From Hygrophila difformis (Eukaryota; Streptophyta; Magnoliopsida; Lamiales; Acanthaceae), in NCBI GenBank assembly GCA_030278955.1, contig JAOANR010000006.1, positions 10,873,915 through 10,937,914 on the forward strand: 64,000 nt of DNA. Direction: 5' to 3'. Below are positions 48,628 through 58,937 of the stretch, in pieces (the stretch's first letter is position 1; each line of letters starts with the position of its first letter). The position numbers were made by a program, and so were the translations under genes. The notes beneath the pieces were generated by a model. The model saw only the letters and a program-made list of their open reading frames with translations. It was not told where the DNA came from and did no database searches.

Positions 48628-51600
48628 ATGGACGACAGCATTCCGGCGGATCTCTCGTGGGCATTGGGAGAGACGGAGGCGGGCAATGATGCGCGTGGGA
48701 GCCAGGCGGGCGGAGAGGGAGGCGGCGCCGGCACGAGCGGCGGCAACGTGGGCGGGACCGGGGCATCTTCGGCCGCCGCGCCGCCGGGCAGGGAAGCGGC
48801 GGTGCTTCTGCCACCCTCCGGCAGTGATCCCCAACGGGTTAGGCTTATTAGTATTTTTTAATTTTTTAATTTTTTGTTATACCATTTTTTAATTATTTAA
48901 TTGTGTGAATTTTGGTGAATTATTATTTTTATGTTTGATATTGTTGGATTAGCTTTTCATGTATGTTCACGAGATTTTGATTAATTGATCATTGTTAGTT
49001 TAGGGTTTAGGGTTTAGGGTTTTAATTATTTAATTGTGTGAATTTTTTTGAATTATTATTTTTATGTTTGATTATGTTGATATTGTTGGATTAACTTTTC
49101 ATGTATGTTCACGAGATTTTGATTAATTGATCATTGTTAGTTTAGGGTTTAGGGTGTTTGATGATGATTTTGTGGTATTTTTTGTTAGTACATTGATAGG
49201 GTTGATAATGTTGGATTAGTTTTTTATGTTGAAGATGATATTTTGATTAATTGATTATTGATAGTTTAGAACTGAATTAATTGGCCGCGATCCTTGATAT
49301 AGTCGCAAATCAACGGTTCGTTTGATTATTAATCTACTTAATTGTAAATAGTCATTATGTAACGAATTTTATAATAAAACTAGGTTTTTCACCCGCGCTC
49401 CGCGCACGGGTATTAATTTTTTTAATTTAATACAAACTAATATTAACTCGATTAATTTAAAATGATAGATGTTATTATTTTAATATATTTATGAAAATAT
49501 TATTTTTTTTCAAAATGATATACGAAATAATTTTTTTAATTTTTTTTCATAATATATATACCAAAGTATAATTCAATTTCTTATTTTTATTAAAATATAA
49601 ATAGAAAATTTAATCCATATTAATTACCACCCCTACTATTATAAATATTATATGTATAATTAAATATATTTATTTTATGTATATAATGTATTTTTTTTGA
49701 AAAAAATTAAAATAAAAGTTAATTATAAATTAAAAGGGTAATATACTCAGCACAATAAAATATGCTTCCAGGATTTATTATAGTTTAGATTAAAAGTAAG
49801 CGTACTTTAAATTTATATTAATATTATAATATTATTAAAATAAAATGTTTAATTATTTAAGTATATTTGAAAATGTTTGATTAAATTAATAAAATGTTTA
49901 ATAAATTAACAGTACTATAATAATAATAATAAAATGGTTGATTGGTGAATTGAGTGTTTAACGGGAGGATCAATCCTTTTTATAAATTATAGGGAGATTG
50001 GTGGTACGTGAGACAGGGTTGCCAGGGGTCTTCCCCTCACTTGGGCACCTACACGCGTCAGAGGACGCTTGTGCCGGAGATTGAGAGCGTACTTAGAGAG
50101 GCCGATCCTGACGGTTTGGAGGAGCTCCGCCGATCATGCTTCGGCCATTTGTTCCGACCGAGGTGGCATCGTGGCACCATTTCAGGGCTTGCCCTGAACG
50201 AGCTTTTGGCTCGGGAGGTAGTATTTCACCCTGTCCCGAAGGAGACGAAGGTGGTGGATTGGCATATGGGGAGCGACGATGAGGTTTGGTTTAGGGTGGG
50301 CGGCCGATTCCTACGGTACGGGAGAGAGCAGCACACGATGATGACAGGGCTCCGATTCACTGCGACTACAGATTTTCAGCTTTTTAGTCGGGACCCTTTA
50401 CCGCCCGATAGTGCTGGGGCTAGGTACGCTCGGGTTTTTAGGGAGCATACGACAAATTGGTGCCGGGATCAGTTTGCCACTGGGGGGGCGTTCAGGGATA
50501 GGCCCGGCGATGCCCTGAAGGTCGCGAGGGTGATGGCGGCCTTCCACATGATACTAGGGCACGATCCACAGGCGCACAGTCCTGATCCATGGATGTGGCG
50601 ACTCGTGGAGGACACGGAGGCGTGGGAGACCTTTCCGTGGGGACTCCTGTCATGGCAGGTTACGCGCGCGGGCATCAGACAGTACCCGAGGACGAGGCTC
50701 GGGCACCGTGGCTCAGCGCATTTTTACGGTTGCAGCTACGCTCTTTGGGTAAGCTAACAACTCTTGCAAATGTTGTATATTTTCGTGTAGCCTTGATCAC
50801 ACTGTTATTGTGTTGATGTATTTAAATTTATGGCGTGTCAGGTGTGGGCGGTTGAGTCGATACCACAGCTGCATACGTGGACGCGGGTTAAGTTCATATC
50901 TGACCCGGAGGCACAGTGACCACGGATGACGAGGTGGGAGTTCGACGCAAAATGGTCGCAGCAGTCATGGGGCCAGGCGTTCGATTACGAGGTTAGTATG
51001 AGTAACTGGGTTTACCTTCCCTTCATTTTTTTTATTCTTTATTAATTCCATGCGCGAGATTACGAATTATAATTTTTTATTAATTCACTGCAGGATGTTC
51101 ACATTGTTGAGATTATGCCGGCGACCGATGTGGAGAGGCGCGAGCCTTATATGGCCGATGTGGATGCCCCTATCCCGCCGGGGTTGGTATGGATCCCGTT
51201 CCTCCAGCGCAAGCGTGCAGCAGCTGGGGGCAGTGGCGGCAGGAAAGTTCGGCGGAAGAAGGGTGGTGACCGGAGGCGACGTGGACGGGGCCGCGAGACA
51301 TCGCCATCAGATGGGTCGGACAGTAGTGGCTCCGACTCAGACGGGGGTCCCGAGCAGCAGGGGGGAGCCGGCAGTGAGCCGCAGGGGGGTATACATTCAC
51401 CCCGTCCACAGGAGGGTGTTGATGCCGAGCCTCCACCACCCGCCGCGAGTGTACCTCTTCAGCCTCCCGGTGGGGATGACCAGACATTATTGGCCGCGAT
51501 CGCTGATATGGTCGCTCAGACAGAGCGGCGCTTGTTGGATGAGCAGGATCGGCGGCAGGCAGAGTATGAGGGGCGGTTGCTTACCCTTTTGCAGCAGGCC

Positions 51601-53757
51601 GTGGCGTCCATCCGTCAGGAGCAACAGCGGTCGGTGACCCAGATGCGCGGAGAGGTACAGCGGTCGGTGACCGCATTCATGGAGAAGTACACCCGTTCTC
51701 GCACCACAGCTGCCCCATCTTCGACAGTCCCGCCTGTCAGTGCGCCTACCGAGGGACTTCAGCCCTCGGATGAGAGGGTGGATGCAGAGGGCCAGCCGGC
51801 TGGACCCGCTGCCGTAGGAGCAGCGACCGATGATGACATGCAGCGCACAGTTGCAGAGGTGGCAGCGGTCCAGCCTACCGTCGAGCGTGTGTCGTCTGAG
51901 TCGCGGGATGTGAGCGATTCACCGTCAGGTCACGAGGCTGAGCCACACACGCCGCATACCAGTGGCGGTCCAGCTCACACGCCGATTTCACAGTCAGGTA
52001 TGTCTTTGATTCTGTATTGTAATTTTTGCACAGTCCTTTATTATTACTATATTTCTTGTTCACGATTTTATTTTTCTAACTGCGCTTACATACATTTTGA
52101 TGCGCTGAACCGATGCAGGCGCTCCTTCAGCCAGTTCGCCGACACGGAGTGTCGAGCCAGTTCCCACCTGTGCCCCACAGCCAGGTATTGCAATATTACT
52201 CTTACCTGCATTTCGACCGCTAAAACTGTGCAGGTATGCCTTCGCACAGTTCACCTAGAGGGGGTGGAACGGCAGGACCGAGTACGCATGTGCAGCCTGA
52301 TGACACAGGTACGTGAACTAATTTATTTATCACCAAAATGAATTGTTTTTAATTAGTTGTCGTTATAGTGGCTTATAAGTAGTTGACTTGTTTTACCTCT
52401 TTTGCAGCCACACCTGTGCCTACCACTGGACCCCGGCTGTACCCACTCGGTCCCGACAGCATTGTGACCATCCGCACCCCTGGTTCCGTGGACTCTGTTC
52501 AGTTCCGTAAGGGACGCCGCGGGCGCTTATCCCATAGATTGCTGAGCCCTTACCTACCATTGGAGCGTAGGCGCGGTAATGCGGATCAGGCGGCATTTAA
52601 CGCAACCGTGACGCCAAGGAAGCTGCCCCGTAAGTGTTTATGACAAAATTATTTACATTCATTCACCGCAATTACGTGTCTAATAGCTGCCCTTTTGTAT
52701 AGTGTGAACGTCGGTTGGTGGCATCTAGTAGGGCCCTCCTTTTTTGAGACCTGGTGTGACATCTTAAAATTCCTCGAGTCCGATGTAAGTCAATCTACAT
52801 TTTTCATTTAGCTACATAAAAGTGACACCATGCTCGAAAACACATATTGACATTCCTGTTTCAGCACATCGATGCGTATCTCGGCATTCTCCAGTTTTCA
52901 CCCGGCTGGCTGGGAGTACCGCCCCGTAAGGATTACAAGTACGCCATCATGGACGTCGACTTTCTGGTTGGTCTAGCTATCCCCATCTAGTAAGAATAAT
53001 TTTTTGTATTGTTGCAAATTGATTATATAAGTTCATATTTCAATTTATTCCAATAGGACATACTGATACGCGAGTGTTGGGATGGCCTTCGGTCCCGGAT
53101 GACCGACTCGCATACTGCATTCTTCAAGTTGTACGTTACGGGGGCAGCTCCTAGTTGGGGGTCCACGGCAGACTGGTCAGAGTTAGATGAGGTTTGTGGA
53201 ATTACATCTTAATTGCATAATTTTAATAATTAGATTACCGACACTCTAATGATCCTGTTTTTTGCTACGTACAGATTATCTGCCCATACAACCCAGGGGG
53301 TCACTGGGCTATCGTACGGCTGCGACTCCAGGCGCAGACGATTGTTCTACACGATAGCCTCGTCCCAGACCGAGATTTGAAACCAGATGTGGCCAGGGAC
53401 CGAGCGCAGAAGATGTGGGTGTTGCGGAAGTTATTGCCGGAGATGCTGTCTCGCACTGGCTACTATGATCGTCGTAGCGGCGCTGTTTGCTCCCCCACAT
53501 GGGATTTCAAGTTCGCTCGCAAGGAGGCAGTCATCGAGCAGACCGAAAGCATCTCGTGCGGCCCGATTGCACTGTTCACTGCAGCCTGTATCGTACGTGG
53601 CCGTTTCCCGGGTGATTATCCAGATGCTTGGGCCATGCGACAGAGCCAGGCTTTCGATGTGTGGCGCTTTAGTGCAGACCCGGACCAGGGCCCCACACGC
53701 ACCACGGCTCTCGCACCCCCTGGCGGGGGTTTGTTTGATGTTGTATCGGAGCCTTAG
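48628..53757 (+). pseudogene. Ulp1/C48 SUMO-protease-like gene with DUF1985-type region
   Basis: Likely exon 1 is 48628-48838 (MDDSIPADLSWALGETEAG, Gly/Ala-rich); a Helitron lies in the following intron. Exons continue at about 50017-50748 (EVWFRVGGRFLRYGREQ and MMTGLRF, a DUF1985-type pattern), 50842-50991, 51094-51995 (low-complexity Arg/Ser/Pro linker), 52119-52184, 52232-52308, 52409-52630, 52705-52784, 52863-52989, 53058-53190 and 53278-53757. The last exons form a C48 cysteine protease: His in GGHWAI (53302), Asp in LHDSL (53353), Gln six residues before the nucleophile, and Cys in ISCGPIAL (53557). So the triad is intact, but an in-frame TGA at 50917-50919 (EAQ*PRMTRW, probably former CGA) breaks the third coding exon. 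Such genes are passengers of MULEs; cleavage of SUMO-like tags is inferred only. Exon borders are by eye. Confidence 0.75.
49380..49997 (-). mobile_element. small Helitron H4 in the Ulp1 gene intron
   Basis: On the minus strand it starts TCTCCCTATAATTTATAAAA at 49997 and ends with the hairpin region CCCGTGCGCGGAGCGCGGG and CTAG at 49383-49380. Flanks are A49379 and T49998, the A|T target. 618 bp, AT-rich, no coding. Same family as H1. It lies between exon 1 and the DUF1985-type exon, in the presumed intron. Confidence 0.8.
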
Positions 53758-53915
53758 GTGTTTTTTAGATATTTTGTGCACTTTTCACGCATTATTATTT
53801 GGAGATATTTTGTGCGGATGTACAGTTCACGTTTCAAGTATTTTATGCACCACATATATTATTGTTACCCAATTCACGTATTAATTTTCAGTCATCGCCC
53901 TCTTAATACTAGTGT

Positions 53916-56682
53916 CTAGTAATACGGAGCTGGGCTGTTTAAGTCTGGGAAAATTAAACAATTCGCTTCATCGTGTCCCGCGCCACCACATGATGTACAT
54001 AAGTGTGGAATGGTTGGTCGGTACTCGGATGGACCGGCGACATCGGCGCTCGGGCCAGGACACCTCTTCCAATTATGGCCCACCGCCCCACACACACTGC
54101 AGGTTTGCCGCCTTCTGGAATTCCTAGCTCCTTCTGCCCCCGATGGAATCCGACTTTGTTTCGGTCGACCAGCCTGCCTCGGGCAATCTGGCGTCTTGCA
54201 CGTTGCGTTGGCAATCGCGGTGGGGACTACCCAGTCGGTCGGGTGGTCCATAGGATACACTCGCGCTTTCCATGACTGGACGAAGACCGCACGCTTGTAG
54301 TGTGGTGACACATATGCAGTCTGCTCGTGGTTCACAGCCCTGCGCAGAAAGGTTGGAGCGTTAATTAAACATTATGTCCGTGCCACTTAACCAGTATAAA
54401 ACCGACTTCTAGTTCAGGCCCGTCGATACCTAATCGCTGCCGATGCATGGGGACACGGTATCAAATGCTGCTGAAACCTCTGGCACGTGCATGTCTTCGA
54501 GCCAAGGTTTACTGTGTACTCCTTGCCGTTCTGCTTGACGTTGAACTCATCGGACTTCCTTGTGTCCTTCACTAACAGGGTATGTCCTTCGTCTTTCGCC
54601 TTCATCAGCTCCACATGTGCCCAGTCAGTCAACACAGTAGTGCCGCTCAACGCGTCGTTGTGCCGCTCCGTAAACCAATCAGCAATAGTTGCACGAATGA
54701 CGTCGAGCATTGAGCACACAGGCAACCTTCGCGCCCACTTCAATACGTGGTTCATGCTCTCTACGGGATTCGTCGTCATCATATCATAACGACGAACAGG
54801 ACACTTCACACGCGCAAACTTGTCCTCCCCTACTTTCTCCACTAGATGCGTATATGCGGAAGGACACTGTTGCTTCAACGTATCCATGTGACGATTATAA
54901 TCTGAATTCTTGTATGCATAGGCAGCCGATGTGAACAGATCCTTCACTCTCTTCCCATACCGACCTAGATTGGACTTTATGTGGAACGTACAGAGGACGT
55001 GGCGTGCATCTGGTAACACTTGCTCAATCGCAGTTCCAATGCACTTCGCCCCGTCGGACACAATCAACACATCTTTCTGCAGGTGTAGTGCCCGATGTAA
55101 TTGCAATAGAAATCACCGCCATGTCTCAATTGACTCTGTCGGCCCAACAGCGAATGCAAGCGGGAATAACTGATTGTTTCCGTCTTTCGTTACCGCCACG
55201 AAGAGGACACCCTTGTACTTGCCCTTTAAATGTGTCCCGTCGATTGCCAAGAAAGGCCGCATCAGTGGCCACTCAGCAATCGAGGCACCCAGTGCAAAGA
55301 ATGCAAGCCCGAATTTCCCCTCCATGTCCACCGCGTAATCCGTCACCGTATTTGCATTTGTCTCCTTCAGCATGTGTAGGTACGAAGGGATCATCTTGAA
55401 AGAACTGTCGTGATCCCCAAAAATTGAGACAATTGCATGGTCCCTAATCTTCCGGGCCATTCCGATCGAGACGTTGACACCTTCTTTACGCAGCTTACTC
55501 TGAATCATTAAAGGCTCTAACGTCTTCTCCTCGACAACAATATCTGCGGCATAATAGCTGCCCAAATGTCTCGATGGGAGTGTCGTCGGATTAGGCCTGT
55601 CCGGGTCTGCACTGCACGTATGCGGGACCAGTCTGTACACCGTCCAAAGCGATGCCGTTCCCCTTGCTCGCATCTGAAATTCGCAACCATCAACCCTACA
55701 CCTCACGAAATACCTCGACTTATCCGACTTCCACGTATCGAAACCACACCTAGCATCCACAAGATATTTTGTCAGCTTTTCTTGTAATTTCGCCTTTGTT
55801 GGGAAGACTGAGCCGACTGCGAATGATGTGTCCACAGTCTCGTCCACGTGTTCATCCACCAATCGTTCCGGTAAGTCGAAGTGTGGCCGCGGAAGGTTCC
55901 ACTTCCCATGACTCATCTCTGGGACAACGTATGCTTCTTCAGTCCTCGGCCAAACCGGATTATGCCCTGCTTGCAACCCGGGCCGCCCCTCTTTCTGGAC
56001 CCGTTCCTTATTCCGCTCTAGGTCTCTAAGGATATTGTAATACTGTTCCACACCACCGTAACGCAAGGGTGGGTCTGGATCCTCTTCAGCCTCCGATCCC
56101 GAGCTACTCTCCTCATCACGTGCTGTATTTCCAGCATCCTCCGCATGGCCATGCTCTACGGCATCTCCGCCGAGATTCACCGCCGTCTCCGGCACCTCAT
56201 CGTATTGTAAATGCCTCCCTCCTTCACCGATAACACTGCTCGGATATCCAGCAAAATTGCCGATAGCGCTTCTTTCGTATACATTTTCACCAACCGCTCC
56301 GTACCCGTGGCTGTTCTCGACTACATTTGCATGCCCAACACATATTCATTGTCGGGGTCGTGCCAAATATGCTCTCCATCACACTTCCCGACTCTAAATT
56401 GGCGATTGGGAAATTTCGTTCGGCGTCGTAATTTGTTGAGTGTTGTGTATCTTGTATCCCTTTTATTAAAAACAATTTCACAAACACATGTAAACCTTAT
56501 AAAATTACGGCTGCATAATATGTAGATGACGTATTTCAACCACACTACAGTGTATCCGTTAAAAAATATTTACAAGCAGTGTAAAAATAAAACTTACGGT
56601 TCAGACCCCGCTCTTCCTCGTCGTGTGAATGCCACTCGCCCTGGTACCATGTGCTGCCGCTTAGCCGCTCAAACCAAGACAT
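53916..56682 (-). pseudogene. MuDR-type (MULE) transposase, one premature stop
   Basis: Presumed exon 1 (56682-56598) starts MSWFERLSGSTWYQGEWHSH and ends at a CC|GTAAG donor. The main exon runs from upstream of 56195 to 54430, and the last exon is 54339-53916 (junction AAIR|AVNHEQ). Domains in order: an acidic N-terminal part, the MuDR DNA-binding-like domain (KLTKYLVDARCGFDTWKSD, CRVDGCEFQMRA), the DDE core with Asp in FLAIDGTHLKGKYKG, Asp in LIVSDGAKCIG and Glu in NPVESMNHVLKW, a SWIM zinc finger (KTCTCQRF, then CPHA), and two CCHC zinc knuckles (CSVCGAVGHNWKRC, CTSCGGAGHDEANC). TGA at 55115-55113 replaces the expected Trp codon after ETWR; the frame is otherwise open. It converges on the Ulp1 gene with a ~160-bp gap. 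Confidence 0.88.
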
Positions 56683-58230
56683 TGTTCTGAATAGTGGATC
56701 AATCACCCATAAGTAACAACATAACAATTTTACCGATTTATTACAACAATATGTTTAATAGTAATAACAATAATTTTAATTATTATAAACTACAATATGT
56801 TAATAATTTTTTCAATAATAATAGCAATAATAACAATAGTAATAATAATGATAACACCAATAACACTATTATTAGTAGCAACACTATTCTTATTAATAAC
56901 AGTAATTACTAATCTCCACTATACCACCAATAATTTCCTGGAAAGGACTGTGCAAGAACCAACAGATTCGTGGGCAATAAGCTGGACGAATCACACATTT
57001 AAAATTGACCTGTGGTTCGTGGTCTAAGGGTTCGTGGTACACACATCGACCACGAACCACAAACCTTACCACGGCCCTATGGTTCGTGGTACTGGTTCGT
57101 GGTCGCAAATGGACCATGAACCCCAGTGTGGGCCGTGGTTGCAAATGGACCACGACCCTGTGGTTGCAACCACGAACCGCAAGGTTTTTTTTTTCAACGA
57201 CCCACAAATTATAATTATGATAATTAATATTAATACTACTACTACTACTAATAATAATAATATATAACTGACAAATGTAACAAATACTTAAGTTATTAGT
57301 AATACTCTAAGTATTAATAATACCAACAACAATAATATTTATTTTTCTAAAATAAGTAATAATAATAGTAATCATTAATTTAAAATTAAGCAAAAATAAT
57401 AGTAACCATGAATCTAAAATAAATAATACCAACAACAGTAATATTTATTAACATAAATTCTGAAATAATAATAAAAGAGCAAAATAATTAAAAATCTGTG
57501 ACGTAAATTTTTTTTTAAAAAAAGAAAGGATATCATACGCAACCATGAATTTAATTCAAAAAATCACTTTTCTTTATTTACTAAATATAATATGAAGACT
57601 ATAAAAGGGAATTTAATTAAATTACTAAATACCATTGCTAAAGAAACCATAGATCTACAATTTAGGCTTAACAAAACCAACATCTCTCATTACACACATT
57701 AAATAACTTAGATCCGAAACGAAAACTAACAATTTATTTAGTCAACCATTTCAAAGCAACAATTTAAAGATAAATCTCTTACGGAGTCGTCGTGCCCTGG
57801 AGCCTTAATTCTTCAATACTTTGTCTCACTGGATACTCCCAAGATGCGCAAGATAAATCTTGTTTCCCTTATAAATTTCTCTTGTTAAAAATGAATGTTG
57901 GACAGTGCAAATGAAAGAGAAGAGTATAAGCTCTATATCCAAATTTATTGGTTTCATCCATGGTGGGTGGTCAGGAATAAATTCTGTCCACCATGCCTGG
58001 GTCGGGATAATAATACTAGGTTCGTATAAGAACCACTTCAATGACCGAACCACTTTCCCGTTTCCCAATGTCTGATGGGGAATAAATCCAGCCCCACATC
58101 TGGGCAAAGGTTCGTGCACGAACCACATGGACCGTGGTCAATCTAAAAAATCACGAATCCATAGCCACGTGGACCCGTGGTTCGTCTTCAACACATAGGG
58201 ATCGTGGACGGTCCCTGCCGCTGAAGACGA
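56683..58230. other. right subterminal part of the MULE
   Basis: AT-rich with (AAT)n runs (56750-56900), then at 57008-57185 many GGTTCGTGGT/ACCACGAACC words in both orientations, AT-rich again (57190-57780), and further ACGAACC words at 58015-58195 before the terminal repeat. This is probably the transposase promoter and binding-site region. No gene. Confidence 0.5.
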
Positions 58231-58390
58231 ACCAGTCATCCTTAATCACCCTTATTAATTAATCTCATGGACCGTGCTTCCTAACCCGGTTCTTATACGA
58301 GCCACACCACGAGCCAGGGGTTTTTATGCCTTTTCGGGTACAAAAGTTGAGGAATTTTGGCGGCTGGCAAAAAAGAGTATTGTCAGGACC
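58230..58390. repeat. right terminal inverted repeat of the MULE
   Basis: Complement of 42530-42690. It differs by small indels and substitutions, so the element is not recent. Confidence 0.85.
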
Positions 58391-58590
58391 TGCCATGGCA
58401 CTGCCACCTATTTCTTCAATTACCAATGCATCTGCTTGGGCTGTTCCTGCGAGGATGAAGGTCATCTGTAGAAAAGTACTGTACATTTTATAAAGTCAGA
58501 CATAGGCTTTTAGAATTCACAGAGCACAGCTACTTTGTTACCTTCAAAATAATCGGAGAAAGAAAAAACAGCATGGAGTAAAGGAGAAAA

Positions 58591-58622
<32 letters not shown>

Positions 58623-58654
58623 GGGAATAGCCGAAGCCGGGGGTCAAAATAAAG
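58391..58654. other. flank right of the MULE
   Basis: After TGCCATGGCA the minus strand shows an open stretch TFILAGTAQADALVIEEIGG up to the MULE border, protein-like in composition but without a known family. It is followed by a long T run (58597-58622) and GGGAATAGCCGAAGCCGG, which may be an A-tailed SINE remnant. Confidence 0.35.
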
Positions 58655-58915
58655 AATTAAGCCATTATTAGCCATTAATAAAGGGAAACAAACATGTAAT
58701 TATTGTTAAAACACAAGATGCAATGGTGTACAATATTCTTCTCCTTTATTATTACACGTGATTATTGAGTAAAAGCAAGAAACACACAGTACATATGTTC
58801 CTCTCGTCTTTGTCCAAGGCTTAGTTCACATAAGTATTAATTAAGGCCGCTTGCAAAGATGATCAAAAGGGAAACGGGGGACTTATTACCAGAAGAAAAA
58901 GCCATATAATGTGTT
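58655..58915 (-). pseudogene. internally deleted phylloplanin-like gene relic (copy B)
   Basis: 58655-58835 matches the 3' flank of the intact gene (AAACACAAGATGCAAT, GTAAAAGCAAGAAA, CTTTGTCCAAG). 58848-58905 matches its start codon region (GCAAAGATGATCAAAAGGGA, GGGGGACTTATTACCAGAAG, then GCCAT). Everything between, i.e. nearly the whole coding region, is missing (the equivalent of 36650-37390 in copy A). So the second copy of the gene is dead. The upstream part of the unit continues at 61310 after the Helitron. Confidence 0.8.
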
Positions 58916-58937
58916 TGTATCCTAAGAAACAACCCTA

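Larger units (their letters stand above)
42530..58390. mobile_element. 15.9-kb Ulp1-encoding MULE with captured RPL15
   Basis: Long terminal inverted repeats start GGTACTGACAATAATC on the left and, inverted, GGTCCTGACAATACTC on the right, followed by TGCCAGCCGCCAAAAT and TTTTGTACCCGAAAAGGCAT on both. The element carries, from left to right, 61-bp subterminal repeats, an RPL15-derived 270-bp tandem array, a repeat-rich non-coding part, a Ulp1/DUF1985 gene (plus) with a Helitron in its intron, and a MuDR-type transposase gene (minus). The combination of Mutator transposase with a C48 protease gene is that of the KAONASHI/Ulp1 MULE class. All coding units carry a single premature stop, so it is probably no longer autonomous. 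Confidence 0.88.

Noticed and set aside
54003..56029. Plus-strand frames opposite the transposase
   Set aside because: Antisense shadows of the transposase coding region, without recognisable motifs.
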